Source: Candidatus Poribacteria bacterium
GTDB lineage: Bacteria > Poribacteria > WGA-4E > GCA-2687025
Direction of reading: 5' to 3'
Length of the DNA: 64,000 bases
Assembly (NCBI GenBank): GCA_028818695.1
Contig: JAPPNK010000026.1
Location: forward strand, 215,994 to 279,993
Under the pieces are notes generated by a model that saw nothing but the letters and a program-made list of their open reading frames with translations, made no database searches and was not told the origin of the DNA. Shown one piece after another: positions 1 to 9,479 of this stretch. Both the position numbers and the translations under genes were made by a program. Within the stretch, counting starts at the first letter, position 1. The number at the start of each line of letters is the position of its first letter.

Positions 1-148
1 TATAAAGACCGGCAAGGTTGTAGAGACGTTCTCGGCGGAGGGGGCGCCGATACGGTCGTTGGCGTTTTCTCCGGACGGCAAAAGCCTCGCCGCCGCCGAT
101 GAAGACTATAGCGGACGCATCTATCTCCTCGCCGTCCAACGTCCTTGA
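1..148 (+). CDS. WD40-repeat protein, C-terminal end only (partial)
   Basis: This is the 3' end of a gene that begins before the window. Read from base 2 it gives the end of one WD40 blade and a final blade (AFSPDGKSLAAADED), stopping at TGA 146-148. Bases 9-133 are nearly identical to the end of the next gene (about 1944-2068). I count four differences, all synonymous, and then the last residues diverge (VQRP against KPSK). The pair is therefore a tandem WD40 duplication. The role is unknown; WD40 propellers are protein-interaction scaffolds. Confidence 0.85.
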   Translation, partial: IKTGKVVETFSAEGAPIRSLAFSPDGKSLAAADEDYSGRIYLLAVQRP

Positions 149-220
149 CAGCTCCCGCCTTCTCCTTTACACTCCTTGCAAAAGAGAAAGCGCGTGTTTC
201 AACCAGAACGCATCCTTAAC

Positions 221-2080
221 ATGACCAAAAAGAGCCGTATCCGTTCCAACGTTCTGCGCCTCGCCCTGTTTTTAGCCGCGCCGCTTGTTTTAGCCAACGC
301 GCCCGCCCTGCCGGACATCACGCTCGCGGGGCATACCTACTACATCACCTCGGTGGCGTATTCTCCGGGCGGCAAGCGGCTTGCCTCCTCCGGCTGGGAC
401 CACACCGCGCGGATTTGGGACGCGCAGACAGGCGGGCTTCTTCACACGCTTCTGGGGCATAACGGCCATGTGTATTTTGTGGCGTATTCTCCGGACGGCA
501 AGCGGATCGCCTCCGTCGGCGCGGATACGACCGTGCGCTTTTGGGACGCCGAGACGGGCGCCCTGCTCCAAACGCTTAACGGACATACGGACAAGGTTCG
601 GTATGCGGTTTATTCGCATGACGGCAAGACGCTCATGAGCGCCGGGAACGACGCGACCGCGCGCCTCTGGAACGCGCAGACAGGCGCGCCGATCCATACG
701 CTTAAAGGGCATAGGAGCTATGTCGTCTCCGGCGCCTTTACGCGCGACGGCAAGCGTATCGCCACCGGCAGCTCCGACCAGACGATACGGCTCTGGAACG
801 CCGAAACAGGCAAGCCGCTCCAAACGATTCAAGGACACACGGGAGAGGTTCGAGCGCTCCAGTACTCCCCCGACGGCAAGACGCTCGTCAGCGGCGCCGA
901 AGACGACACGATACGCTTCTGGGACGCCGAAACGGGCAAGCATCTGAATACCTTTACAGGACACGCGCATTATGTCACCTCAGTCGCCTACTCGCCGGAC
1001 GGCAAGCGGATCGCCTCCGCGAGCGACGACGCGACCTTGCGCCTCTGGGACCTGAAGACAGGGCGCTCGCTCCACATCTTGACCGGACACACATCGTATG
1101 TGGTCTGGCTCGCTTACTCGCCGGACGGCAAACGGATCGCCTCCGCCTGCTGGGACAGAACCATACGCATCTGGGACGCCTCCACAGGAGCGCATCTGCA
1201 AACGCTTCTGGGGCATCAAGCGAAGGAGCTGCGCGCGGTCGCGTTTTCTCCAGACGGCAAAACGATCGCCACAGGCGGAAGCGGTCCGGCGGTTTGCGTT
1301 TGGAACGCCAAGACAGGGGCGTATCTTTGGAAGCTGGACAATCTGCCCAGCGCCCCGCGCGCTGTCGCTTATTCGCCGGACGGCAAAACGCTGGCGGTCG
1401 CAAGCAGTCTGGGCGTCTGGCTTTGGAACGCGCAGACGAAATCGTATCTTCGACCCCTCATGGGGCATCAGAGAGAGGTGACGGATGTTGTCTTTTCGCC
1501 GGACGGCAAACGGATTGCCTCCGTTGGAATGGACGACACGGCGCGCCTCTGGGACGCCAAGACCGGCGGTCTGCTCAACACCCTGCGCGGACATGTCAGC
1601 TTTGTCTATGCGGCAGCCTATTCGCCGGACGGCAAGACGCTCGCCACAGGCGGACTGGACAGGACGGTGCGGATATGGGACGCCCAGACGGGTCAACATT
1701 TAAACACGCTTGGGGATAAAAAAGCGGTCGTTTACGACGTCGCATTTTCTACAGACGGCAAAACGCTCGCCTGGGCGGGCAGCAAAGGGGCTGTTCAACT
1801 CTGGGACGTTCAAACAGGATCGCCGCTAAAGACGCTCAGCGCCGGCGCCGAAAAGATGTACGCCGCAGCTTTTTCGCCGGACAGCAAGCTGCTCGCGTCA
1901 GCGGGAGAAGAGAAGCTCATACGAGTTTGGGATATAGAGACCGGCAAGGTTGTAGAGACATTCTCGGCGGAAGGGGCGCCGATACGGTCGCTGGCGTTTT
2001 CTCCGGACGGCAAAAGCCTCGCCGCCGCCGATGAAGATTATAGCGGACGCATCTATCTCCTCGCCAAGCCGTCGAAATAA
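221..2080 (+). CDS. Exported WD40-repeat protein with 14 repeats
   Basis: The protein is 619 aa from ATG 221. A TTG at 176 would lengthen it, but 221 puts a basic N-terminus (KKSRIR) directly before a hydrophobic stretch ending in ANA, a signal-peptide pattern. From about residue 37 the protein is built entirely of about 42-residue WD40 units with the pattern GH..V..(A/V)(Y/F)SPDGK..AS...D.(T)(V/I)R(I/L)WD..TG. I count 14, enough for two seven-bladed propellers. Repeats 8, 9 and 12-14 are the most divergent. There is no other domain. It is probably a periplasmic or surface scaffold; the partner is unknown. A near-identical paralogue ends 70 bases upstream. Confidence 0.9.
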   Translation: MTKKSRIRSNVLRLALFLAAPLVLANAPALPDITLAGHTYYITSVAYSPGGKRLASSGWDHTARIWDAQTGGLLHTLLGHNGHVYFVAYSPDGKRIASVGADTTVRFWDAETGALLQTLNGHTDKVRYAVYSHDGKTLMSAGNDATARLWNAQTGAPIHTLKGHRSYVVSGAFTRDGKRIATGSSDQTIRLWNAETGKPLQTIQGHTGEVRALQYSPDGKTLVSGAEDDTIRFWDAETGKHLNTFTGHAHYVTSVAYSPDGKRIASASDDATLRLWDLKTGRSLHILTGHTSYVVWLAYSPDGKRIASACWDRTIRIWDASTGAHLQTLLGHQAKELRAVAFSPDGKTIATGGSGPAVCVWNAKTGAYLWKLDNLPSAPRAVAYSPDGKTLAVASSLGVWLWNAQTKSYLRPLMGHQREVTDVVFSPDGKRIASVGMDDTARLWDAKTGGLLNTLRGHVSFVYAAAYSPDGKTLATGGLDRTVRIWDAQTGQHLNTLGDKKAVVYDVAFSTDGKTLAWAGSKGAVQLWDVQTGSPLKTLSAGAEKMYAAAFSPDSKLLASAGEEKLIRVWDIETGKVVETFSAEGAPIRSLAFSPDGKSLAAADEDYSGRIYLLAKPSK

Positions 2081-2114
2081 ACGTCCGCTGGTCATCGCGG
2101 TTCTTTCGAGATGG

Positions 2115-2127
2115 TGTCCCAACTTTA
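2115..2127 (-). repeat. TAAAGTTGGGACA intergenic motif, copy 1
   Basis: The minus strand reads TAAAGTTGGGACA. The surrounding 45 bases (about 2092-2137) match the copy at 58194-58240, sharing TCATGC before the core and a GARAGAACCGCG segment after it. It lies between the WD40 gene and secD. Confidence 0.7.
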
Positions 2128-2227
2128 TGCATGAGATCGGACGCCTCGTCTTGACTCTCGACCGAACCGCCGTTAAGATTGTTTCTTGTTGCGCGTATTG
2201 ACATCAGACAGATAGGGGCGATTTCCG

Positions 2228-4216
2228 ATGCAGCGAATCGGCGCATGGAGGGTAGCAGTCATTCTTTTCACATTCGCGCTTGCCGTGATGTGCATCCTCC
2301 CCAGCTTCTCCTCCTACTACGGAACAATGTTCGGATATCTTGACTCGCCGCTGCAGAAAAAAGACGGCGTCAGCAAGCCGCTCCCGGTCGACGAGGGCAT
2401 CGAATTCACGCTCGAAGCCAGCCCTGGCAAGACGCTCCGAAACCAGTACCGCGACTTCGCCAACACGGTTCGAACGCGGGCCGCCGCCATCGGCCTTGAA
2501 GACGCAGCTGTAAACGGAGCCAAAGCTCCCATCGAAGACGCCGCGCGCGTCCAGAACAAAGCGCTCTTCACCTACACGGACCCGCAAAACCGAACGCCTG
2601 AACAGATCATCGAACAGATGCAGCTGTTCGGCAAGTTGCCGGCGTCGCTCCGCTGGCTATTCCCGACAACGCGCCTCAACCTAGGGCTAGACCTGAAAGG
2701 CGGCGTGTACCTTGTGCTGGAGCTGGACCTGAAAGCCGCGCAGCAGGAAACGCTGGACAATCTTCAAATAAACGTGCGCAGCAACCTGCGCGACAGTTAT
2801 TACGTCAACTGCAAGGAGGTGCGGCGCGACGAAGACGCGCTCATTGTCGTCATTCAACCCAACAAAAGCTGGGGAGCCGCCGCCGATTCCAAAAAACAGG
2901 ATGTCGAGCAGTATCTGAACGAGATCGAAAGCGTTCGGTCGGATCCGCTCAACGGCGGAATGCCGAACGCGGACGGGCTTGTCGAATACAGGCTATCGAT
3001 CGACGAGGAGCAGTTCAGGGAGCGCGAAGACCAAGCGCTGGCGCAGATGCTGGAGGTGCTGCGGAACCGCGTCGACGCCTTCGGAGTGTCGGAGCCGGAG
3101 ATACGCCGACAGCCGAACCGCCCCCGCATCATCGTTCAGCTGCCCGGCGCAAGCGATTCGTCAACAGCGGTGAATGTGGTGCGGACGATGGGCATCCTGC
3201 AGTTTCGTATGGTGAAGGAGCGCGACGACCGCCCGTGGACAGGAGTCGCCTCTCCGCCGGAACCGTCCGAGATACCGGACGACGCGGAGCTGCTGTACGA
3301 CGAAGAGGGCGCTTGGTATGTGGTGGATAAACGAACGGAGGTGGAAGGAAGCCAGCTGGTGCGCGCCGGGACATCGATCAACCAGCTTGCCGAGATTGTT
3401 GTGACGCTGAAATTCAACAGCGGCGGGCGGCGCGCCTTCGCCGACACGACGATAAACCACACGAACGAGCGCCTTGGGATCATACTGGACGGCTCGGTCG
3501 TCTCGGCGCCGAACATCAACGAGCCGATACGCGGCGGAGAAGCGACCATTAGCGGCAACTTTAGCCAGGAGGAGGCGTCCGATCTGGCGCGCATTCTGAG
3601 AGCGGGGGCGTTTCCCGTCGGCGTTGTCATTGCGGAGGAGCGCACCGTCGGACCGAGCCTAGGGAAAGAGGCGATCCTGAAAGGCGCGCGCGCCGGCGCT
3701 CTTGGAATGGCGCTCGTCCTCGTCTTTGTCATTCTTTTCTACAATCTGTGCGGCTTCTTCTCCTGGATCGCGCTGGCGCTGAACGGGCTGTTGATACTCG
3801 CCGCGCTCGCGCTGCTGAACGCGACGCTCACCCTTCCAGGCCTCGCCGGACTGGTGCTGACGATCGGCATGGCGGTCGACGCGAACGTTCTCATCAACGA
3901 GCGCATCAAGGAGGAGATCAAGGCGGGCAAGACGATCATGTCGGCGATCAACGCCGGCTATTCGCGCGTGTTCTGGACGATCTTTGACGCGAACGTGACA
4001 ACCTTTTTGACCGCTCTTGTGCTGTATATGTTCGGATCGGGCGCGGTGAAGGGGTTCGGCGTCACGCTCATGATCGGCATTGTCTGCACCATGTTCACCG
4101 CGCTGTTTGTCACCCGCGCATTCTACCGCATTTATGAGACGCGGCAGCGGACCTCGCTTCCGATTTTCCCGCTGTTCATCGCGCGCAATCCTGCTGAAAG
4201 GGAAGCCGTTGGATAA
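2228..4216 (+). CDS. secD: Protein translocase subunit SecD
   Basis: The 662-aa inner-membrane protein works with SecF to complete Sec-dependent export using the proton gradient. An N-terminal membrane segment (about residues 8-25) is followed by a large periplasmic region starting with the SecD motif LGLDLKGGVYLVLEL, then a P1-type region. Five membrane segments lie near residues 480-640, including GLVLTIGMAVDANVLINER and the TFLTALVLYMFGSGAVKGF block. The length is typical of the family. The stop overlaps the secF start, so the two are translationally coupled. An ATG at 2228 with no strong ribosome-binding site was chosen because it precedes the first membrane segment. Confidence 0.97.
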   Translation: MQRIGAWRVAVILFTFALAVMCILPSFSSYYGTMFGYLDSPLQKKDGVSKPLPVDEGIEFTLEASPGKTLRNQYRDFANTVRTRAAAIGLEDAAVNGAKAPIEDAARVQNKALFTYTDPQNRTPEQIIEQMQLFGKLPASLRWLFPTTRLNLGLDLKGGVYLVLELDLKAAQQETLDNLQINVRSNLRDSYYVNCKEVRRDEDALIVVIQPNKSWGAAADSKKQDVEQYLNEIESVRSDPLNGGMPNADGLVEYRLSIDEEQFREREDQALAQMLEVLRNRVDAFGVSEPEIRRQPNRPRIIVQLPGASDSSTAVNVVRTMGILQFRMVKERDDRPWTGVASPPEPSEIPDDAELLYDEEGAWYVVDKRTEVEGSQLVRAGTSINQLAEIVVTLKFNSGGRRAFADTTINHTNERLGIILDGSVVSAPNINEPIRGGEATISGNFSQEEASDLARILRAGAFPVGVVIAEERTVGPSLGKEAILKGARAGALGMALVLVFVILFYNLCGFFSWIALALNGLLILAALALLNATLTLPGLAGLVLTIGMAVDANVLINERIKEEIKAGKTIMSAINAGYSRVFWTIFDANVTTFLTALVLYMFGSGAVKGFGVTLMIGIVCTMFTALFVTRAFYRIYETRQRTSLPIFPLFIARNPAEREAVG

Positions 4217-5096
4217 CACGATCAACTTTTTAGGGGCGCGCCGCGTCTGCTTTTCGGTCTCCGTCGCGCTCATCGCCGTCGGGCTGGGAGTTTTGCTTCT
4301 CAAGGGCGGACCGAGCCTCGGCATCGACTTTCGGGGCGGGGTGCATATCGTCGCGACGCTAACAGAGCCCGCCGACCCCGATCAGGTCGCGGACGCCGTC
4401 GAAGCGGCAGGCATCGACCGTCCAAAAGTGGTCGCCGCCGCCGACAATGTCCTCCTGATCGACGCCTCCGCCGATAAACCGGGCGTCGGACAACAGATTG
4501 TCGAGGCGGTCGGCAAAGCTTTTCCGCTTAAAACGGGCGGCGTCGAAATCAACGAGGTCGGAGCCAATGTTGGACAAGACCTGCAGATCGCCGGCATTCT
4601 CATGATTGTCGTTTCGCTGGGCTTGCTGCTCATCTATATCTCGCTGCGGTTTGAGTGGCGGTTTGCCGTCGCCGCCATCGCCGCTATCGTCCATGACGTT
4701 CTGATTGTGCTATGCGTCTTTACGGCGCTGAATCTAGAGATCAACCTGCCGACGCTCGCCGCGTTCTTGACGGTGGTCGGTTACTCCATCAACGACACGA
4801 TCGTCGTCTTCGACAGGATACGCGAAAACAGGCGGCTCATGCGCGGCGTCCGCTACCTTGACCTCATCAACGCGAGCGTGACGCAGACCCTGTCGCGGAC
4901 GCTTCTCACTTCGCTGACAACCTTTTTTGTGGTGGCGCTCATTTTTTGGCAGTCGGTGGCGGGGGAGCTGCGGACGTTTTCGCTGGCGCTTGTGTTCGGG
5001 ATCGTCGTCGGAACCTACTCGTCGATCTACATCGCCAGCCCGATTGTGTTGGCGCTTCGTCCGAAGGCGCGGTACGCGGCGGCAAAGCCGTCCTGA
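4209..5096 (+). CDS. secF: Protein translocase subunit SecF
   Basis: This 295-aa membrane partner of SecD has its first membrane helix after FLGARR, the SecF motif GPSLGIDFRGG, then a five-helix bundle including AAFLTVVGYSINDTIVVFDRIRE and TLSRTLLTSLTTF, the standard SecF signatures. The start is inferred as TTG 4209, because AAAGGGAAG lies just upstream and the protein then begins DNTINFLGARR. A longer reading from 4080 would give an unlikely basic leader inside secD. The TTG lies 8 nt inside the end of secD, so the pair forms a coupled operon. Confidence 0.95.
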   Translation: MDNTINFLGARRVCFSVSVALIAVGLGVLLLKGGPSLGIDFRGGVHIVATLTEPADPDQVADAVEAAGIDRPKVVAAADNVLLIDASADKPGVGQQIVEAVGKAFPLKTGGVEINEVGANVGQDLQIAGILMIVVSLGLLLIYISLRFEWRFAVAAIAAIVHDVLIVLCVFTALNLEINLPTLAAFLTVVGYSINDTIVVFDRIRENRRLMRGVRYLDLINASVTQTLSRTLLTSLTTFFVVALIFWQSVAGELRTFSLALVFGIVVGTYSSIYIASPIVLALRPKARYAAAKPS

Positions 5097-5171
5097 TATT
5101 AAGGGATAACCGGCGGCGCATCTGGATTTCCGATTTCGCAGACATGAAAGACAAGGATGGAGAAATAAAGT

Positions 5172-5678
5172 ATGAAATTGAAATCAATCGTTTGCGGCAT
5201 GATCGCTTGCAGCGTTATCGCTTGCGGTGGAGGCGAGACTGAGCGCGACTCCAAAACACAACCAACCATAGAGCATGACCTCAAAGCGCGAGCAGTCAAT
5301 GCGCCGAGTTATGTCCTCACAGGGACAAGAGATGTTTCCTTCCCTGGCGCAGTGCGTAAAGTATTTCAAGTACGAGTTGACCGTCAAAATACCGCTGACG
5401 TGCAATTCTCAAAAGACGACGCCATAAAAGTGGCAGCCGGCGTCATTGCAAAGAATTGCTTTCCTCCCAATCCTCGTGTCAATGCTGCTGCTGTGCACAT
5501 CCAGTTTCATGGCAGGCGCGCTGATTCCGTCGCTGACTATACCGTGAATTGGGCGCCTAACGGCGAATGGGGTAATGCTAACACAGTGAGAGCGGGCGAC
5601 TACGACACCTTCAAACTGCTTATAGATTTTGAAGGCGTCGAAATAAACGACCAGGTAGAAAAAGCATTTCCAAGGTAA
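5172..5678 (+). CDS. Putative lipoprotein of unknown function
   Basis: The protein is 168 aa. Its N-terminus is MKLKSIV followed by a short hydrophobic stretch and the lipobox VIAC (Cys18), then GGGE and a polar linker, so lipidation and retention in the envelope are likely. The start is supported by AAGGATGGAG upstream. The mature part is a small mixed domain containing a WAPNGEWGNANT segment and ending near INDQVEKAFPR. I do not recognise the family. It has its own short intergenic regions on both sides and no obvious operon partner. Confidence 0.75.
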   Translation: MKLKSIVCGMIACSVIACGGGETERDSKTQPTIEHDLKARAVNAPSYVLTGTRDVSFPGAVRKVFQVRVDRQNTADVQFSKDDAIKVAAGVIAKNCFPPNPRVNAAAVHIQFHGRRADSVADYTVNWAPNGEWGNANTVRAGDYDTFKLLIDFEGVEINDQVEKAFPR

Positions 5679-5853
5679 GCCTGGAGTGCTTGGCCGAGAT
5701 TTGACGGTTGATGATCAAATACCCGTCAAATACGCAAGCCTAGACTATTAGAGGTTTGTCGAGTTTCGGAGTCCCGCAGCAGCTCACAGAACATGATCGC
5801 TGTCTTCAATCTCCGACCTCACTGATTGGGAACGCAGACGTAGTTTGCAAGAC

Positions 5854-5937
5854 TCTGGATTCCCGCTTGCGCGGGAATGACGACAGGCGGCGCGGACGTT
5901 TTAAGATCAAAAATGAAAACCTCCGTATAAGCGAACT
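5854..5937 (-). repeat. dRS3-like palindrome with conserved flank (element B1)
   Basis: The palindrome ATTCCCGCTTGCGCGGGAAT lies at 5859-5878. On the minus strand it is preceded by about 55 bases (CTTATACGGAGGTTTTCATT ... AAAACGTCCGCGCCGCC) that also precede the palindrome at 19815 on the plus strand, with only a few differences. The shared unit is therefore larger than the palindrome. Confidence 0.75.
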
Positions 5938-5962
5938 GCTATTTTTAGAAGAGGAGCGGAAC

Positions 5963-6874
5963 GTGGCGACGAAAGAGAAACCGAAGGTCGGATTTATCGG
6001 GCTGGGGATCATGGGCGCGCCCATGTCGATGAACCTGCTGAACGCGGGATTTGAGCTAGTCGTATGGAACCGCACCGCCTCCAAAATGGAGCCGCTTCTT
6101 GAGGCGGGAGCTGAAGCGGCAGGGTCTCCCGCCGACGCGGCAGCCCGCAGCGAGGTTGTCGTCTCCATCGTCGGCGACTCGCCCGACGTCGAACAGGTCG
6201 CGCTGGGCGAAAACGGCGTCGTTGACGGCATACAGGCGGGCGGCGTCTATGTGGATATGTCGACCATCTCGCCCGCTGTGACGCGCCGGGTCGCCGAGCG
6301 TCTGTCGGCGAAGGGGGCGCTCATGCTGGACGCGCCCGTCAGCGGCGGGGACATCGGCGCGCAGGCGGGGACGCTCTCCATTATGGTCGGCGGACCGTCC
6401 GAGGCGTTTCAAAAATGCCTCCCGCTTTTTGAAGCGATGGGCAAGAACATCGTCCACGCCGGCGAGGAGAACGGACTTGGTCAATATGTCAAGCTCTGCA
6501 ACCAGACCGCGTGCGTTTTGAACCTGCTTGCGATGTGCGAGTCGATTTCGCTCGGAGCAAAGGCGGGGCTTGACCTTGAAAAAATGCTTGCGGCGATCAC
6601 AAAAGGCGCCGCCGGATCATGGATGCTGACGAACGTCGCGCCGAAGGTTCTGGACGGCGATTGGGAGCCTGGCTTTATGATCGATCTTCAGCAAAAAGAC
6701 CTGCGCCTTGTTCTAGAAGCGGCGGCGGAGCTGAATCTGCCGCTGCCGGGTACGGCGCTGGTGAACCAGCTGTTTCGGTCGGTTCAAGCGGCGGACATGG
6801 GCAAAAAAGGAACGCAGGCGCTGATACACGCGCTGGAACGGCTCGGACATTTCAAGGCGGCGCGGGAAGAATGA
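5963..6874 (+). CDS. 3-hydroxyisobutyrate / tartronate-semialdehyde reductase family dehydrogenase
   Basis: The protein is 303 aa from GTG 5963 (GAGGAGCGG just upstream), a typical length for the beta-hydroxyacid dehydrogenase family. The NAD(P)-binding signature [12 protein letters not shown] is at residues 10-21. The substrate loop [17 protein letters not shown] and the segment GQYVKLCNQ carrying the catalytic lysine follow, then a C-terminal all-alpha domain. It should reversibly oxidise a short beta-hydroxy acid; the exact substrate (hydroxyisobutyrate, tartronate semialdehyde, glyoxylate/succinic semialdehyde) cannot be read from sequence. It overlaps mnmG by 4 nt (ATGA), so the two are coupled. 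Confidence 0.92.
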   Translation: MATKEKPKVGFIGLGIMGAPMSMNLLNAGFELVVWNRTASKMEPLLEAGAEAAGSPADAAARSEVVVSIVGDSPDVEQVALGENGVVDGIQAGGVYVDMSTISPAVTRRVAERLSAKGALMLDAPVSGGDIGAQAGTLSIMVGGPSEAFQKCLPLFEAMGKNIVHAGEENGLGQYVKLCNQTACVLNLLAMCESISLGAKAGLDLEKMLAAITKGAAGSWMLTNVAPKVLDGDWEPGFMIDLQQKDLRLVLEAAAELNLPLPGTALVNQLFRSVQAADMGKKGTQALIHALERLGHFKAAREE

Positions 6875-8751
6875 ACCGATACGGGAAGACGTACGATGTG
6901 ATTGTGGTCGGCGGGGGGCATGCCGGCATTGAGGCGTCGCTTGCGGCGGCGCGCATGGGGGCGCAAACGCTTCTTTTGACGATGAATCTGGACACCATCG
7001 GGCAGATGTCGTGCAACCCTGCCATCGGCGGCCTCGCCAAGGGGCATATGGTGAAGGAGATCGACGCGCTCGGCGGAGAGATGGCGCGCGCCATTGACGA
7101 CACGGGCATTCAGTTTCGGCAGCTGAACACGCGCAAGGGTCCCGCTGTCCGCGCTTCCCGCGCCCAAGCCGACAAAAAAGAGTACCAGGTTCGCATGAAA
7201 GAGACGGTCGAATCGCAGGAGAACCTGGACGTCAAGATGGCGATGGCGGACGACTTTGTCGTGGAAGGAGAAGGCAGGCCGCGCGTTCAGGGCGTCTTAA
7301 CGAAAACGGGCATGTTCTACCCAGGGCGAACCGTCGTCATGACGACCGGCACGTTTTTGCGCGGGCTGATCCATATCGGAACCTTCCAGCATAAAAGCGG
7401 GCGCGCGGGGGAGCCTTCCGCCGAAACGATGTCCGCCGGGCTGGGTCGGCTTCAGTTTCGGCTCGGCCGGCTAAAGACAGGCACGCCGCCCCGCGTCCAG
7501 GCGCGAACGATCGATTTTAGCCAACTGGAAACGCAGCCGGGCGACGACCCGCCAAAGCCGTTCTCCTTCGCTAACGACGCGGTTAAGCAGGAGCAGATGG
7601 ACTGTTACCTCGCCCGCACAACGCCGACAACGCATCGGATCATCTCCGACAACCTTCATCTGTCCGCCATGTATTCGGGGCAGATTGAGGCGAAAGGACC
7701 GCGCTACTGCCCGTCCATTGAGGACAAGATCGTCAAGTTTCCCGACAAGAGCGAGCATCTTATTTTTGTGGAGCCTGAAGGTCGGCGGACGCGCGAGGTG
7801 TACCTGAACGGCGTCTCCATGAGCCTGCCGGAGCCTGTTCAGATCGACATTGTGCGCTCCATACCGGGCTTTGAACAGGCGGAGCTGATGCGCCCCGCTT
7901 ACGCCGTCGAATACGACTACTGCGATCCGACGCAGCTGCTGCCGAGCCTTGAGACGAAGCCGGCGGCGGGGCTGTATTTTGCGGGGCAGATCAACGGAAC
8001 GACAGGATATGAAGAGGCGGCGGGGCAGGGCATTATGGCGGGGATCAACGCCGCCCTTGCCGCGCGTGGAGAGGAGCCGCTCGTATTGGACAGGTCAGAG
8101 GCGTATATCGGCGTTCTCATCGACGACCTTGTGACGAAAGGGACGCAGGAGCCGTATCGGATGTTCACATCGCGCGCGGAATACCGCCTGCTGCTTCGGG
8201 AGGAGAACGCGGATCTGCGCTTGACGGAGAAGGGGCGGCGCGTCGGGCTGGCGTCGGACGGGGCGTATGAGCGATACTGTTTGAAGCGGAGGCAGATTGA
8301 AGAGGAGCTGGATCGGCTGAAAGGAGCGCGCGTGGACCCGACTGTCGAGACGCAGCGCGTCTTGCGCCGGCATGGCTCCGCCGAGCTGAAAAAGCCGACG
8401 CGCGCTTCGGAGCTGATTCGCCGCCCGGAGCTGTCGTATGAGGCGGTTTGCGCGTTGAGTCCTCCGCCTGAGCCGCTGATGCGGTCCGCCGCGCAGGAGG
8501 TTGAGCAGACGCTCAAATACGAGGGCTATATCGCTCGGCAGAACGCGCATATTGAGCAGTTTAAGCGGCTTGAGGCGTGGAAAATACCGGCTGGGTTCGA
8601 TTATGAGCAGGCGGTCGGGTTGAAGCGGGAGTGCCGCGAAAAGTTGGCGGCGATACAGCCGGCGTCGCTCGGTCAGGCGTCGCGCATCTCCGGCGTTTCG
8701 CCTGCCGACATCTCGGTACTGATGGTAATTCTGCGCGGTATGGGCGGGTAA
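6871..8751 (+). CDS. mnmG: tRNA uridine 5-carboxymethylaminomethyl modification enzyme MnmG (GidA)
   Basis: This 626-aa FAD enzyme works with MnmE to modify wobble uridine 34 of several tRNAs. The FAD-binding signature [14 protein letters not shown] is at the N-terminus. It is followed by the family motif [20 protein letters not shown], the RLKTGTPPR motif, [18 protein letters not shown], and the C-terminal GidA-associated helical region ending [14 protein letters not shown]. The start ATG 6871 overlaps the preceding stop. Length and motifs are complete. Confidence 0.97.
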   Translation: MNRYGKTYDVIVVGGGHAGIEASLAAARMGAQTLLLTMNLDTIGQMSCNPAIGGLAKGHMVKEIDALGGEMARAIDDTGIQFRQLNTRKGPAVRASRAQADKKEYQVRMKETVESQENLDVKMAMADDFVVEGEGRPRVQGVLTKTGMFYPGRTVVMTTGTFLRGLIHIGTFQHKSGRAGEPSAETMSAGLGRLQFRLGRLKTGTPPRVQARTIDFSQLETQPGDDPPKPFSFANDAVKQEQMDCYLARTTPTTHRIISDNLHLSAMYSGQIEAKGPRYCPSIEDKIVKFPDKSEHLIFVEPEGRRTREVYLNGVSMSLPEPVQIDIVRSIPGFEQAELMRPAYAVEYDYCDPTQLLPSLETKPAAGLYFAGQINGTTGYEEAAGQGIMAGINAALAARGEEPLVLDRSEAYIGVLIDDLVTKGTQEPYRMFTSRAEYRLLLREENADLRLTEKGRRVGLASDGAYERYCLKRRQIEEELDRLKGARVDPTVETQRVLRRHGSAELKKPTRASELIRRPELSYEAVCALSPPPEPLMRSAAQEVEQTLKYEGYIARQNAHIEQFKRLEAWKIPAGFDYEQAVGLKRECREKLAAIQPASLGQASRISGVSPADISVLMVILRGMGG

Positions 8752-8798
8752 CGTTGAACGGGGCGTTGGCGCTATATTAAAGCGCGGAGGCGGACGGC

Positions 8799-9479
8799 AT
8801 GAAGAAATCGCTCGCGTTGACTCTGGCGGCGGCGGTCTTGGCGGCTCTGGCGGCTTATGCCGCGTTTCGCGCCGCTACAACGTCTGTTGAGGAAACGATT
8901 GAGCCGTTGGCAATTGGGTCGGAAGTGGAGGATTTCACGCTCATTGATGCGCGCGAAAGGCAGACCGCCTCCCTGGGCGACTATGAAGAGGCGGCGGCGT
9001 TTGCGCTGATCTTTATCGGCGTTGAGTGCGAGGCGTCGAACGCCTACATAAGCCGTCTTTCGGAACTTCATGAGGCGTATAAACAGAAGGGGGTACAGTT
9101 CCTCGCCGTCAACTCGAACGAAGAGGAGATGTTCAGCGCTGTCGAGGCGCATGCGGAGGCGCAGCAGCTGCCGTTTCCCGTTTTAAAAGACACAAACAAC
9201 GCGCTGGCTGATCAGCTGAAGGCGGTTGCGGCGCCTGAAGCGTTTTTGATAGAGCCTGTCCGGCATGAAACGGAGACAGGGGGAAAGACGGTCTATATTC
9301 TGCGTTACAGCGGAGCGGTGGACGATTCAGAAGATTCGAAGGAAGCGAAGAACCATTTTTTAAAAGAGGCGATCGACGCGCTGCTGTCAGCCGATTCGAT
9401 TGTCCAGAAGCGCGTCAAGCCGAAGGGCTGCCCCATAGACCGCGTCGAAAAAGACGCACAACCGAAAGCGACGCCATGA
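8799..9479 (+). CDS. Membrane-anchored redoxin (AhpC/TSA-like)
   Basis: The protein is 226 aa with an N-terminal hydrophobic anchor or signal (residues about 4-25), then a thioredoxin-fold domain: IGSEVEDFTLIDARERQTASL, FIGVECEASNAYISRL and a second beta-alpha unit. Where thioredoxins have CxxC this protein has a single Cys in GVECEASN, as in one-Cys redoxins. A second Cys occurs near the C-terminus in PKGCPIDR. It probably acts as a periplasmic thiol reductase or peroxidase. Its stop overlaps the ispH start (ATGA). Substrate unknown. Confidence 0.8.
   Translation: MKKSLALTLAAAVLAALAAYAAFRAATTSVEETIEPLAIGSEVEDFTLIDARERQTASLGDYEEAAAFALIFIGVECEASNAYISRLSELHEAYKQKGVQFLAVNSNEEEMFSAVEAHAEAQQLPFPVLKDTNNALADQLKAVAAPEAFLIEPVRHETETGGKTVYILRYSGAVDDSEDSKEAKNHFLKEAIDALLSADSIVQKRVKPKGCPIDRVEKDAQPKATP

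Noticed and set aside
2195-2227. TTGACA at 2198 as the -35 box of secD
   Set aside because: A matching -10 box at normal spacing would fall at or after the start codon, and none is seen.
5859-5878. Neisserial contamination suggested by the dRS3-like palindrome
   Set aside because: Surrounding genes are not neisserial in content, and the palindrome is spread through the whole window with its own flanks.
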